Positions 1 to 11,618 of a stretch of DNA of 64,000 nucleotides are shown here, piece after piece (position 1 is the first letter of the stretch; every line of letters begins with the position of its first letter). The translations under genes and the position numbers were made by a program. Source of the DNA: Glandiceps talaboti (Eukaryota; Hemichordata; Enteropneusta; Spengelidae). Location: the NCBI RefSeq assembly GCF_964340395.1, contig NC_135571.1, positions 9,012,953-9,076,952 on the forward strand, given 5' to 3'. The notes beneath the pieces were generated by a model that worked only from the letters and a program-made list of their open reading frames with translations, was not told the origin of the DNA and made no database searches.

Positions 1-329
1 TTTATACAGACAGGATTAATCTTTATTACTTAAAATGGGCCCCAGTCTCTACAGATTTTTTGGAAAGCAGGGAGGCTCATTTGCATGATTTATTCATACT
101 ATTTGCATAACAATAATGATAAGTTTTGTCAGGAAAGCTAGTTATTTCAAATTTAATGCCCAGAGATGAGTAGACTTAAAAATCATTATAAGTATTTTGC
201 GTACACCTGTATATGGTGTCATATCTGTCCGATATCTCAACCCGGCTACTCCAGGAAATAGATGTATTTTCATAAAATTTGGATTCTAGGGTACACCAAA
301 TAGATACTATTTAACCTCTGGTGTTTCCA

Positions 330-334
<5 letters not shown>

Positions 335-360
<26 letters not shown>
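335..360. repeat. poly(C) homopolymer, 26 nt
   Basis: An uninterrupted run of C. Tracts of this length are prone to length error in sequencing and assembly. Confidence 0.95.
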
Positions 361-1358
361 ACCTTTGCCTTATTGGACTCAGCAGATAGATATTTATTAG
401 ATGCATACTAAACATTCATGACTGTTTATACAAAGGTAATAAGCACTTAGGAGTCATGAATATTCAGTGAACATTTTGTATGCCTGCTAAGTTCATTTAG
501 GCAAAGGATCTGATGTGGTGAAAGTAGCTAGATGTATTTATTTACCTCTATTTCCATTGTTTTGTGTCGTTTGTTTTGTTCAGGGTGATCACCGCCTTCC
601 CACATCTGACCCTGTGTAATAGAAAATCTTGTTTGATATTTTTCATCAATACATTTCTTCATTTAACTGAGGAAAATAAGACTGACAAACAGTCTTGTCA
701 CTAAGAGTCAATTCCAAGCTATTTTGCAAAGTACTTTAATTAGTATTCTTATCAGAACAAAACAATACATATCTGACCATATCTTAAGTTGTGTATTTGC
801 TAACTATATAAAAATAACCTTTAAAAATACACAACAATAGTTAAATGCATGAATAACACATGTCATGTTGACAATGAGTTATATAAGTTGAGCAGAATTT
901 TATTTTTGACTATTTACTGTAGAATAACTTTAAGTAAGAGTGCACCTCAGGTAATTCAGACTAATCAAAAGGAATTAAACTTTAGTATGAATGTAGTCAT
1001 ATCTGAACATAAGCTGAAGTTTTCTAGCATCACTGAACTATAAAGGCCTAACAAAAAATTGTGTGGTTCCGATTACGCTCAATTTTAGAAGAGGTGGGGT
1101 TGGTAGATTTTTTATTTTTATAAGTTATCAGGATTTCCTTACATCAGAAAATGTTTACTCTAACTATCCAGCTTTTGTGAGTTCTGGACAACATTGGCTA
1201 TGGTGTCACAGCTTGAATAGATATATTTTGACACTGAATATTAAATTTCTAACATCTGAAATCATGTCAGTAAATCCTGGGATTTTAAATAACATTTAAG
1301 TTTCACTACCACTTACTGTCGCAGTCTTATAATTGTTATGCCATACAATATGGTACTG

Positions 1359-1360
<2 letters not shown>

Positions 1361-1421
<61 letters not shown>

Positions 1422-1474
1422 CATCCATCAATTAATCAATCAATCAATCAATCAATCCATCCATCCATCCATCC

Positions 1475-1547
<73 letters not shown>

Positions 1548-1838
1548 CCAACCAATCAATCACCCAACCACCACCAACCAACCAACCACCCACCACCAAC
1601 AACCAACCAACCATCCACCCACCAACCAACCAACCACCCACCTACCAACAACCAACCAACCAACCAACCAACCAACCAACCAACCAACCAACCAACCAAC
1701 CAACCGCCACTAACAATCCACCAACCCAACAACCAACCAACCAACCGCCACCAACCAATCCACCAACCCAGCAACCAACAAACCAACCAACCACACACCC
1801 TCCTACCCACCCACCCACCCACCCACCCACCCACTAAC
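1361..1838. repeat. (CAAT)n grading into (CCAA)n and (CCCA)n microsatellite
   Basis: A tetranucleotide array that changes register of composition from CAAT to CCAA-type and finally CCCA units over about 480 bp. It is stop-poor, so it gives spurious Asn-Gln-Ser-Ile and Pro-Thr-Asn-Gln repeat ORFs. Confidence 0.95.
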
Positions 1839-3581
1839 CAACTCCAAAGCCTCAGTTTTGTTCAATGGCACAACAAAGGGGCCAATCCACATCAAATTCT
1901 ATTTACCACATATTTATAGTGTTTACAGACCCACACAATTGATTGGTATATAAAATATAGTTGACGAATTTGTTGACAAGGTTGTACTCTGTACATATGA
2001 TAAACAGGGCAGTGATAAAATATAGATATCTTTGCACGTTTAATTTAAAATTTAAATCACTCTTGATAAAATGTTGTCCTGAAATTAACAAAACTCTACA
2101 AAAATATTTTTTAAAAACTGAGTATGTCCAAGATGAGTTAGTTCTAGGTTGCTACTATACATATCAATAAAATATTGATCTTTCTGAATATATGAGGTGC
2201 ATATTACTTAGAGTTTTTTCTCATCGTGTATCATGTGACTTTTACCGTTGTATCATGTTCCCTTAGGAAGTACGTGCATCCAAGGAAAGTAATGTATTAG
2301 TACTTCCAGACAGTGGCTGATCCATTCATTGGTCAGATTTGAGGTAATTGGTCTACCCAAGTGTAATAGGCACACATATGTACCAAATCATATTTAATTT
2401 AGTTTCTACCTTTTGAATTAATGTTGTAGACTATTATTTTTAATGTAGTTTTTAATATCCAATCCATATTTTGAAACTGTGCACATTGATTGAGTTACTG
2501 TGAGGTGTTCATTTATCCTGCTCATCAGCCGCTAGATCACACATTGTTTCCATCTCCATGTTAGCATAAAAGTGGCACAAGCTGTTTTAATGTTTTAACA
2601 ATACCAGAACATAAATTGTAATGTCATAGAAGACATGCATCAGCATTAGCATTATACATGAAAAGTTTAATTGAGATTTTAAATATTTTCACTTGAGTAA
2701 AAAGGTTGTTCTCAGTTCGCATATATATTCGTCTGTCAGAGTCAGTATGTGCACAACCCTTTCTCTGACATGTACATCTGCAAAGTTGGCACAAAGGTTT
2801 AAGAATATTTGATACATGCGATAAAATGGAAAACGTCACTTCTGTGTGCAGCTTGGTGAAATTGGCCACGTCACCCGTTTTTGTCAATCAGAATGTAAAT
2901 GTGCCTAAAATACTTACTGTATTAACATTATTGAAGTGTTTATCACATTTTAATGATGTGAGTGAAATTTTAAGTGCCAGCGAGCCTTCAGGACAGTGAC
3001 CTTGCTGACAATGCCAACTGTCAATCTAACTATTTATTCCATACTAGTATTATAACCACCATCTGAGTTTTATTTATTATATATTTCTTACAAACTTGGC
3101 AAATACTACACGAATAAGCCGATTTTCGTCTTGTGGCAGATCTCGTGAGATCCTGCGTGAGCCATTACATCCATAGCAACCACTTGAGGGTGGTCAAGCT
3201 GAAAGTGTCAAACTCCTAGCAACACTATTGTTTTCAACATCATCATACATGGCCACAGCGAAAGCTTGACCACAACAATTTGTTTGACAACCGTTTTTGC
3301 GAAGCATATTTGCATATCTTGTGAGATCTACAACGAGACGTAAAATCCCTGGTATGGAGATCAAATACACCATTTTCTATGCTCACAGAACATATTGTGA
3401 CCATTTTATTTGAAATCAACTGGTACTCTTCATGCAATCAGAAACTATTTTATAAGGTGATATAATATTCGGTAGTAAAAATGCAAGAAGGTGTTATTAG
3501 ATATAACATGTGACATGTCACGTGACATCCATAGATTGTATGAAGGGAGTTAAATTTGACATATTGTGATGTTATACTATT

Positions 3582-4300
3582 TGATGTAATGTAATGTAAT
3601 GTAATGTAATGTGATGTAATGTGGTGTGATGTAATGTAATGTGGTGTGGTGTAATGTAATGTGATGTTATGTGATGTAATGTGGTGTGATGTAATGTGAT
3701 ATGACGTGATGTGATGTAATGTGGTGTGATGTAATGTGATGTAATGTAATGTAATGTGATGTAATGTAATGTAATGTGATGTGATGTAATGTGATGTAAT
3801 GTAATGTAATGTGATGTAATGTAATGTGGTGTGATGTAATGTAATGTAATGTGGTGTGGTGTGATGTAATGTAATGTAATTTAATGTGGTGTGATGTAAT
3901 GTGATGTAATATAATTTAATATAATGTGATCTAATTTGATGTAATGTAATGTAATGTAATATGGTGTGATATGTAGTGTGATGTAATGTGATTTAATATA
4001 ATGTAATGTGATGTAATGTAATGTGGTGTGATGTAATGTGATGTAATGAAATGTGATGTAATGTAATGTAATGTAATGTAATGTGATCTAATGTAATGTG
4101 GTATGATGTAATGTGATGTAATGTAATGTGATGTGATGTGATGGGGTGTAATGTAATGTAATGTAATTGATGTAATGTGATGTGATGTAATGTAATGTGA
4201 TTTAATGGAATGTAATGTGGTATGATATGTAGTGTGATGTAATGTAATGTAATGTAATATGATGTGACGTGACATGACGTGACATAATGTAATATGATGT
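3582..4300. repeat. (TAATG)n / (TGATG)n pentanucleotide array
   Basis: About 700 bp built from GTAAT, GTGAT and GTGGT pentamers in mixed order, with one-base slips. On the minus strand it gives spurious HYITSHHIT-type ORFs. Confidence 0.95.
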
Positions 4301-4827
4301 GATGCAAAAAGAAACAATCTTAACAATTTAATCGTGTTTTACATAATCCCCAGCATTTGTCCATATTGTCAATATATGTAAATAAGGTCAAAGGTCATCT
4401 TCTTAAAGGGACACAAGCTAATCTTCCAGTTGTCTGTGTTTCATATTTAGACACTCGTTCAAAAAAGTATTGCATTCTATCCATGACCAATTGTAGATGT
4501 AAAATATCATTCAGAGATAGAAAATACTGTAGATAACTCGATGAGATCTTCTATGTTCCATTATAATCAGATGCCTTTTGATTAAATCGGAAAGTTCCAT
4601 TACGATAAAGCCCTCAAAGATGTGATCTAGTTGGCAAAAAAAAGTACATTATAATAACAGATGAATGGCAGACACAACACCTTTAATCTAGTCCTATAGT
4701 CCTAGTCTATACGGTTTTCTATGATCACTATCCTCTCCACGTATAGTCAAATGCACAAATTTTACTGAAAATCTAGCTAAACTGCCTGCTGGGGAAAGGC
4801 TGAACAGTAACATGATAGGGAAACACC

Positions 4828-5100
4828 AAATTTTGGTGTGTCAATAGAAATTGTGTGTGTCAGTGGTGCATCAAATTGGCTTAGAGGGTACACTGGTCAC
4901 CACATACTAAGAGATAGGGGAACACTAAATGTTGGTGCATCACTAGAAATTGTGTGTATCAGTGGCGCGTCATATTTGCTTAGAGGGCACACTGGTCACC
5001 ACATAGTAAGAGATAGGGGAACACCAAATTTTGGTGCATCACTAGAAATTGTGTGCATCAGTGGTGCATCAAATTGGCTTAGAGGGCACACTGGCTCCAA
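4828..5100 (+). repeat. dispersed element with about 110-bp tandem units
   Basis: Two and a half units of about 110 bp, each with ACACCAAATTTTGGTG, a CACTAGAAATTGTGTG segment, GAGGGCACACTGG and CACCACATA. Single diverged copies in opposite orientation lie at 36245-36420 and 46010-46165, so this is an interspersed family that has tandemly amplified here. Confidence 0.75.
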
Positions 5101-5346
5101 TACCATTACACTATCGCTGTCTGTGGTAAAAACAGAAAGTTGTGGAAGAGTATATTTCCCATTTGACTATACGGTGGAGATGGTCGTAGTGATCATAATG
5201 TGTTTATGAAATGACTACAATACCATACCCTTGTCGCAAAGTTTCATTATAATCATATGTGTAAGTGTTTATTTATAGTGTGTATATGTTTCTAACTTCT
5301 TGGACTTCTAATATTGACTTAGGTTCATATTTCTTTTTAACTTTAG

Positions 5347-6733
5347 CATTATCAAGACATACTGTACAAGAATCCACCAGCGGCCTACTTGAACCCTAAA
5401 CTTGTATCCAGCCACTTTCACTCCCTGGAGATGCCATATGATGAAGTAAAACGGTAAGTGTGTTGATGAAATTATTGTTAATAAAAAAAAATTGTCAAAT
5501 ACATCCATCCTTCAGGTGTGTATAACATTGCATATTTGAATTTATTAAAATTAATAAAAATTAGATTACTTTCAGTTGCCAGATGTAACAATAGTAATGT
5601 TAGTTTTTATGTAGCTCTTTCCCACTTTGTGCTTAAAGCACTTTACAATTATTACCCCTGGCACGGATCTATAGCGGCACAGGTGCCCTTTGTACTTCCT
5701 CAACTCCCTGGTATGGGGAGCATACAATCCATTGCAGCCTTTTATGAGTTCATAGGATTAAAACATTCACACAGGAACCTCTATCCTACCAGGTCCGTAA
5801 TTATACAGCTGGGTTGACTGAGACACAGTAGTGGTTCAAATCTTGCCCAAGAACCCTTTTACAAATACATGTTATATCTTTAATACCAACATTTCTCTTT
5901 ACAAATTAAATATGCATGTCTTGTACTTGACAGAGTTGATGGTATCTATAATGAACGTTGTACTACTGTTCGTGGCTTGATTGAATTAATTGAATCATTC
6001 TCCCCATCGAAGGAATTTATGAGAAAGAATCCTGAAACTGGTCCACAAGTCATACAGACTCTGAAAGAAGAGTAAGTGTACAATATTTATCCATATTTCC
6101 ATTATTAAACTGGCCATATGGATGAGAATGTGGTTTTTATTTTTAATTTATAAAACAACTCCACTATGCAAGAGTCTAAAACGGGGTCCACTTTGCATTA
6201 TTTTTTTATTTTGCTTTGTCTATAATATGGTCCATTGTCCTTTACCAAACTTGATCATAACTACCATTAATAGGGAACTTGCAAACCCACCATGTTGAAT
6301 GTTGCATCATGGGAAATGTGATAATAAATACTAATAAACTGGTATTGTAAACAATACTGTTACATTGTTTGCAATTAATAGTTTGGCCTGACTATTGTGG
6401 GAGGTTTTTTTATCGGTAGCTCCAGATTAGGTATTACGATAACCACAGATAATCCCATAGTCCTTTGCGTGTGAGCATGCTCAGTCTGGATTGCAAGTTC
6501 CCTATTGCCCAAAAAGGTTGCCTCCTGAGGAAAATGTATTTAGGTTTAAACTCTCATCTTTACGGTTTTTCTACAGTGAAAACAGTTAAATTATTAAATA
6601 TCTATTATTAAACTACAATCTATTAAATTGTAGAATGCTTGATGCCTTGAAGGTGGATGAAGATACAGCTATCGAAATTGCAATTCCATTATACATTGTC
6701 ATGGCTCGGAAACCTGTGAATCCAGAAGAATAA
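5347..6733 (+). CDS. unrecognised gene, last three coding exons (5' part not seen)
   Basis: Three exons join in phase with good splice sites: 5347-5453 (acceptor CTTTAG, donor CG|GTAAGT), 5934-6071 (acceptor TTGACAG, donor GA|GTAAGT) and 6634-6733 (acceptor TTGTAG, stop TAA). Together they encode about 114 C-terminal residues, starting HYQDILYKNPPAAYLNP and ending MARKPVNPEE. The peptide is soluble, mixed-charge and probably helical, with no membrane segment, zinc motif or low complexity. I do not recognise the family. The true 5' end is upstream, either in the first 5.3 kb or outside the window. A SINE-like element sits in the first intron and two MITE-like elements in the second. The join is well supported by phase and codon pattern; the function is unknown. 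Confidence 0.7.
5590..5865 (-). mobile_element. SINE-like element, partial copy
   Basis: Shares the block TTACAATTATTACCCCTGGC, the CTCTATCCTACCAGGT segment and the GGTTGACTGAG segment with copies at 30455-30805 and 35088-35435. It lacks the tRNA-like head seen at 30.7 kb. It lies in an intron of the 5347-6733 gene. Confidence 0.7.
6103..6175 (+). mobile_element. fragment of TTAA-flanked MITE-like family (family A)
   Basis: Only the left end is present: TTAA followed by ACTGGCCATATGGATGAG and the AT-rich subterminal segment. The complete copy is at 34454-34786. Confidence 0.6.
6270..6505. mobile_element. MITE-like element, family B (about 236 bp)
   Basis: Terminal inverted repeats ATAGGGAACTTGCAA at the left and its exact reverse complement at the right, with no coding capacity. 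Related copies lie at 36569-36818, 54629-54878 and, rearranged, at 27875-28213. All contain GTTGCATCATGGGAAAT and GCATGCTCAG or variants. Confidence 0.85.
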
Positions 6734-7003
6734 ACAGAAGAGAGCTACCAAGTCTGGAAGAGCAGAAAGAATAACAACTCTGAGATGCAACATTTAATTT
6801 TTTTATACCCTGGAATCAGTACAGTGTCGTTATTATTTAGTTGTAATGTTTCAGCCAGTCATCCAGTTAATCAGTTAGTCAGATTGTAAGTATGTTTATC
6901 GCTTACACTTTCAATTGTTCTGTTTCACTGTTGAGTTGGTTTTTTCCAATTACACAAATCCCAACAAAAGCAATGTATGCATGACTAACATATCAAGTGA
7001 TAG

Positions 7004-7009
7004 AATAAA
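7004..7009 (+). promoter_or_regulatory. candidate polyadenylation signal
   Basis: AATAAA about 270 bp after the TAA at 6733; a plausible 3' end for that gene. Another AATAAA is near 7597. Neither is proven. Confidence 0.4.
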
Positions 7010-7920
7010 AACCAAAACAAATATTTAGAATTAGCATTTTACATTTAAATAACTTGAAACATCAGTTTGATATCTTAAAAAATTTCAATTTGCAATACCT
7101 GAAACCTTCAATTTAACATTTTCAAGCCAAAATGTTATTGTTTACAATTTTCAATTGGTTTTATTTTACAATATCTATCTTAAATCAGTCGAGACTTCAA
7201 TTTTAATATATATTTTCAGAATCTTGAAACTCATGAAGCTTTCAATTGTCTGAAACTTTTTAATATATATTTTAATATCTTTGAAAATGTCTGAAATCTT
7301 CAAAGTTTACGTCGCCTTCATCTGAAATATTTTAAAACTTCTTCCAGGCAGTCTTCAATTTTATGTTTTGCAGAACAAAATTGTAGCTGTGTATTCGTTG
7401 AGGCTATGTTTCCTTTTTGAGCTCAGAAATGAAAAGCTAAGATTTGATAACGAGTATTGTACTATGAATATTTATCTATTGAAAACTTTGCATTCAAAAT
7501 ATTTATGTATTTTATTTGAGAAATGTTCTGTATTACAAAAACAATGTTATAACTAATTCAAGTTTCCAAGAGCTGAGTTTAGTCTTGCGGCATGACAATA
7601 AATACATATTGTTGCATTTCCTTTATGTAGAATAATTTATCTCACTTGCATGATCATCGCCGAATATACCACTTCAAAACATGCCTTATTTTGATTAATG
7701 GCACCAATCTTGCAACTTTTACATCTCGGATCTGTACTTTCGCTTCACTGCTCACTATCCATAGTAAATTAAGAGCAAAGTAGATACACATTGCTAGTGT
7801 GTTGTATTGATTTGCATTATTGCACAGTGGCATGTACTGTTTGTGGTGTGAAACCTTGTTTATCAATAAAATGAAAATGGCGAGGAGTATAAAAATGTTG
7901 AACATGACATTTGTACTAGA

Positions 7921-8119
7921 GTATGTGTGTATGTATGTATGTATGTATGTATGTATGTATGTATGTATGTATGTATGTATGTATGTATGTATGTATGTAT
8001 GTATGTATGTATGTATGTATGTGTGTGTATGTATGTATGTATGTATGCATGTATGTATGTATGTATGTATGTACATGTATGTATGTATGTATGTATGTAT
8101 GTATGTATGTGTGTGTGTG

Positions 8120-8151
<32 letters not shown>

Positions 8152-8237
8152 TGTATGTATGTATGTATGTATGTATGTATGTATGTATGTATGTATGTAT
8201 GTATGTATGTATGTATGTATGTATGTATGTATGTATG
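7921..8237. repeat. (ATGT)n microsatellite, about 315 bp
   Basis: Almost pure GTAT/ATGT repeats with short GTGT interruptions. Stop-free in several frames on both strands, which explains the spurious MYVCMYVC and HTYIHTYI ORFs. Confidence 0.98.
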
Positions 8238-9881
8238 CCACTTTGGCCTGTGACAATTTTTTTCGAAATTCCTCCGGCCCTCACTCATCACATGTATACC
8301 AGACTTAATCAGGGGTCTAGGCAATTTCAAAGAACTAGACAATGAAATAAAATGTATTACTCTTTATAACTCAGATCAAAAAAAAAGAAAGAATAAAAAA
8401 GACATATTTATGGCACTGACAACTTTAATAAAATCAGCACTTATCAAAAGGACATTCTACAGAATTAAAAGATAATACATTTATCTAACCCTAAAGTTTA
8501 CACTTTCGTAGAAACCTGATTTTGTTATTTTTGTTAACTATTATTACTCTAGTTGATATATTTACATGTTTGTTTTAGCACAAAGCAGGCGTATTGCAGA
8601 AAATTCAATGAAGAAATGTAGTTTTCTTAACGGGTGCAATAAAGATTCTATCCGATTCTGTTCATACAGTACGATATGACAGCTGACAATCTACAAGGTT
8701 CTGCGCATGTGCAATTGAGCTAATCTGTCGTCTGCTACATGTCTAATATCTGTTTGCGTTGTCCGTACTGCGGCTCGAGCGACTATATGACGAGAAATGA
8801 CAGAACAGACAAAACGTAGGTTGAATTAGTGATTTAAAGTTTATTTCTGTATTTTATATAGTCATTAGCAAGGGGTATGGGTGGTTTTTATTCCCAAAAT
8901 CCGTGCGAAAGAAATCTGTTCACCTTCTCGTTGTTAGTAAGTTGAGATGTAAGTTTGTAACACTGTACGTACAGGGGAAAAGACGTGTCGAAACGGATTA
9001 GCGTGGTGTACGTGCCGCCCTTTGGGGTGGGGTTTCCCTCCTTTGGTCTAAAATGGGTACTGTAATTTATTTTTTATTTTTTATATATATATATATATAT
9101 ATTTTTAGAGATAAGGAGTCTACAATTGGGTCCATTTTACACAGCTTTGTTTGGTACATCACTACATGGTCTAAAATGGGAACCACATAAATAAATAAAT
9201 TCTCGACTAGTTTTATATAGTTATATTTTCATATCGGTGATTCTGCATTTTGGTTTAAAATGGCATATTGGTTTTTGGTCAAAATGGGTCTAAAATGGAG
9301 TCTGGGGTTGGCAGCATTGGCCGCAGACACCCCGGCCAGACCTGCCTGGCCAGTGCTAGTTCTACTATAAACTATAGTACTAGTTGTACCCCCCTCCCCC
9401 CTCCCGGATGAGTACATCTTATTCCTGGTCTTGTACAGTCGTTCTGCGACGTTGCATTTTTTTCAGTGCAATCCACGGAATGATAAAAAGCTCTGAAATA
9501 AAAAAATAAGGATGTTTTCGTATATAATTATAATGTTATTGTCTGTGGGCTTTGACTTCCTCAAAATCAAAACACAAGCAAATAAAACGTCGTGTCCCTA
9601 TGAAAAGTAGGTTGGAGGTCATTCGCTAACCCATGACCCTGTGTGCTTATTGGCTGTTTTTTTGTCAATACATAAAATTATGGGATAGAAACCAGCATCG
9701 CGCTCATATGCAAGTTTCACAACTGCTGACACGGGTAAAATACAACCCCGAGTGACTCATGAACGAAAAGTGTTTCGTTTTATTCGACTACAGGTTATTT
9801 CGTATCTGCTGAACATTGCAGTTTATCGCGCACAGTGTGTGTTTGTAGTTGTACACCGTAGAAAGACGAAGTTTTCACAAA

Positions 9882-11618
9882 ATGGCTCCCATCACTATCA
9901 AGCATGTGGTGTCGTGCAGTAATGAAGATCAAGCACACAAAGCTGATAATCTGCTAAGAGATGATATGTACAGAAAATGGAAAAGTGCGTCACCGGGACA
10001 GAGGAGTATTTCTGTAATCTTGCAATTTGAAAAGGCCAGTGAGATACATTCCATTGATATTGGTAATGAAGGGTCGGCGTTCATCGAAGTTTTGGTAGGG
10101 AAGTCTGCCTCCGAAAGCGACATGCAGGTAATTCTCGTGTCTTCGTCATTTATGAGCCCAGTTGAAAGCAAAAATAATACAAATTTAAACAGAGTTCGTA
10201 TGTTCGGACCAGATAAACTGAGTAAAACTGTGAAAGACCAGAAGTGGGACAGAGTTAAAATTGTTTGCAGTCAGCCGTTCAATAAACATATCACGTATGG
10301 GCTATCGTTCATCAAATTCCACTCAAGTTCTTCGGCCGCCAACGCAGCAGCAGGCGTAGAAAGCAGTAAGAAAATTGGTGCTTTTAAACTACGCGATGAA
10401 CCATCGCCAAAATTCAGTCCCGGTAGTTTATTCAAAGCTGAGAAAGTCAAGAAAGTTGACGAATCGACGCCCTTGAAAGGTGCTGCAGCTGTCAGGGCAG
10501 CAACGCACACGCCCTCAACGTCGACTCAAGTCTCAACACCACAACCATCAAACAAAAGAAGATTGTCAAATGAAGATGCCAAACCGAAGGGTGCATCTCC
10601 TTTGTCGAGAAAAACAACACATACACCAACATCCACTCATAGAGAGAAAGAACAACCTCCTCCGATGAAAAGAACAAAATCTGAACCTAGTAAAACTCCT
10701 AAGAAATTCTCGGAGTTGATGAACGGAGTGGTGTTTGCATTAAGCGGTTTTCAGAATCCAACAAGGGCTAATATCCGAGATAAAGCTGTTAGTATGGGTG
10801 CTAAGTACAAACCAGATTGGGGCAATGATTGCACACATCTTATCTGTGCCTTTGCTAATACACCAAAGTTCATCCAGGTCAAGAAGAAGGGTGGCAAGAT
10901 AGTCACGGCAAAATGGGTACAGGACTGTCACAAGAAAAAAATGTTGTTTCCCTGGAGGAAGTATCAATTAGGTGATCCTGATTCTGGATCAAGTACCGAG
11001 GAATCTGACATTGAGGATACACCGAAGAAAGAAACACTACAGAAAAAACAAGCAAAACCTTCTCCTGCAAAACCAACTGAAATGAAACGAAAAACATCGA
11101 CATCGCCCTCAACATCACAAAAACAAAAGGAAGAAGAAGATATGTATGGTGGCTCTACTGATGAAGAAATGGGGTTAGAGGTTAAAGGTCATGCAGGTGC
11201 TTCAGAAGGGTCATCAGGAAGTGACACAGAAGATGAAATTGAGAGAGTAAGACAACAAACGAAGCAGAAGAAAACGGAGGAAAATGATGACATATATGGT
11301 GGTTCTACAGATGAGGAAAGTGATGTTCCACAATTACCGGACTTCTACTCCAAATTGTGTTTTTTCCTGTACGGGAATTTTGCAGCCAAGGAAAGACGTC
11401 TTCTAACAAGACTCATCGTGGCCTACAACGGTAGCATTGAAGAATACATGGATGATAACGTACAGTACGTTGTCACTAATTCCAACTGGGATGATAATTT
11501 CAATCAAGCCTTGTCTGACAATTCGTCGTTAGTTTTTGTGAAACCAAAATGGGTTTACAATTGTGATGAAAGTCAGAAACGTGTTCCATACCAACCATAT
11601 GTAGTGGTACCAAAATAG
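9882..11618 (+). CDS. XRCC1: XRCC1, DNA single-strand break repair scaffold
   Basis: XRCC1 is the nuclear scaffold of base-excision and single-strand-break repair; in vertebrates it binds DNA polymerase beta through its N-terminal domain, PARP-modified chromatin through BRCT1 and DNA ligase III through BRCT2. The 578-aa product starts MAPITIKHVVSCS at 9882 (CAAAATGG context); the frame is open upstream to a non-ATG codon at 9849, but similarity begins at the 9882 Met. The N-terminal domain covers about residues 1-150 (VDIGN-like SIDIGNEGSAF, NRVRMFGPDKL, WDRVKIVCSQP). A basic, Ser/Pro-rich linker holds a likely nuclear signal (KRTKSEPSKTPKK). BRCT1 is about residues 280-365 (LSGFQNP, THLICAFANTPK, WVQDC); an acidic linker follows with two YGGSTDEE motifs; BRCT2 is about 490-575 (FFLYGNF, WVYNC). 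Slightly shorter than the human protein (633 aa). The whole CDS is one exon, unlike the multi-exon vertebrate gene. Confidence 0.97.
   Translation: MAPITIKHVVSCSNEDQAHKADNLLRDDMYRKWKSASPGQRSISVILQFEKASEIHSIDIGNEGSAFIEVLVGKSASESDMQVILVSSSFMSPVESKNNTNLNRVRMFGPDKLSKTVKDQKWDRVKIVCSQPFNKHITYGLSFIKFHSSSSAANAAAGVESSKKIGAFKLRDEPSPKFSPGSLFKAEKVKKVDESTPLKGAAAVRAATHTPSTSTQVSTPQPSNKRRLSNEDAKPKGASPLSRKTTHTPTSTHREKEQPPPMKRTKSEPSKTPKKFSELMNGVVFALSGFQNPTRANIRDKAVSMGAKYKPDWGNDCTHLICAFANTPKFIQVKKKGGKIVTAKWVQDCHKKKMLFPWRKYQLGDPDSGSSTEESDIEDTPKKETLQKKQAKPSPAKPTEMKRKTSTSPSTSQKQKEEEDMYGGSTDEEMGLEVKGHAGASEGSSGSDTEDEIERVRQQTKQKKTEENDDIYGGSTDEESDVPQLPDFYSKLCFFLYGNFAAKERRLLTRLIVAYNGSIEEYMDDNVQYVVTNSNWDDNFNQALSDNSSLVFVKPKWVYNCDESQKRVPYQPYVVVPK

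Larger units (their letters stand above)
1..5346. other. repeat-rich region, no supported gene
   Basis: No coding exon can be supported on either strand. The open frames are short or lie inside simple repeats. It holds a 26-nt C homopolymer (335-360), a CAAT/CCAA array (1361-1838), a pentanucleotide-type array (3582-4300) and a dispersed element with about 110-bp tandem units (4828-5100). The remainder is AT-rich unique-looking DNA. It is probably intergenic or a large intron of the gene whose last exons start at 5347; upstream exons of that gene may lie here unseen. Confidence 0.6.
6734..9881. other. 3' UTR/intergenic region between the unrecognised gene and XRCC1
   Basis: AT-rich 3' flank, then a large ATGT microsatellite (7921-8237), then the XRCC1 upstream region. 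Between 8650 and 9880 there are scattered CpGs, a TA dinucleotide run near 9083 and repeated TAAAATGGG words. No further gene is supported. Confidence 0.6.

Noticed and set aside
570-625. Exon-like stretch after TTTTGTTCAG
   Set aside because: Short, no convincing donor, and no in-phase link to the exon at 5347.
1338-1919. Asn/Gln/Pro-rich 193-aa ORF
   Set aside because: Frame of the CAAT/CCAA microsatellite.
3931-4326. His/Ile/Thr/Ser-rich minus-strand ORFs
   Set aside because: Frame of the pentanucleotide array.
7654-8345. HTYIHTYI and MYVCMYVC ORFs
   Set aside because: Frames of an ATGT microsatellite.
8797-8820. Possible short first exon ATGACAGAACAGACAAAAC|GTAGG
   Set aside because: An ATG with a donor-like end, but no downstream exon was found before XRCC1, which has its own start.
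9849-9881. XRCC1 N-terminal extension from 9849
   Set aside because: The codon at 9849 is TTG; the similarity to XRCC1 and a good ATG context start at 9882.
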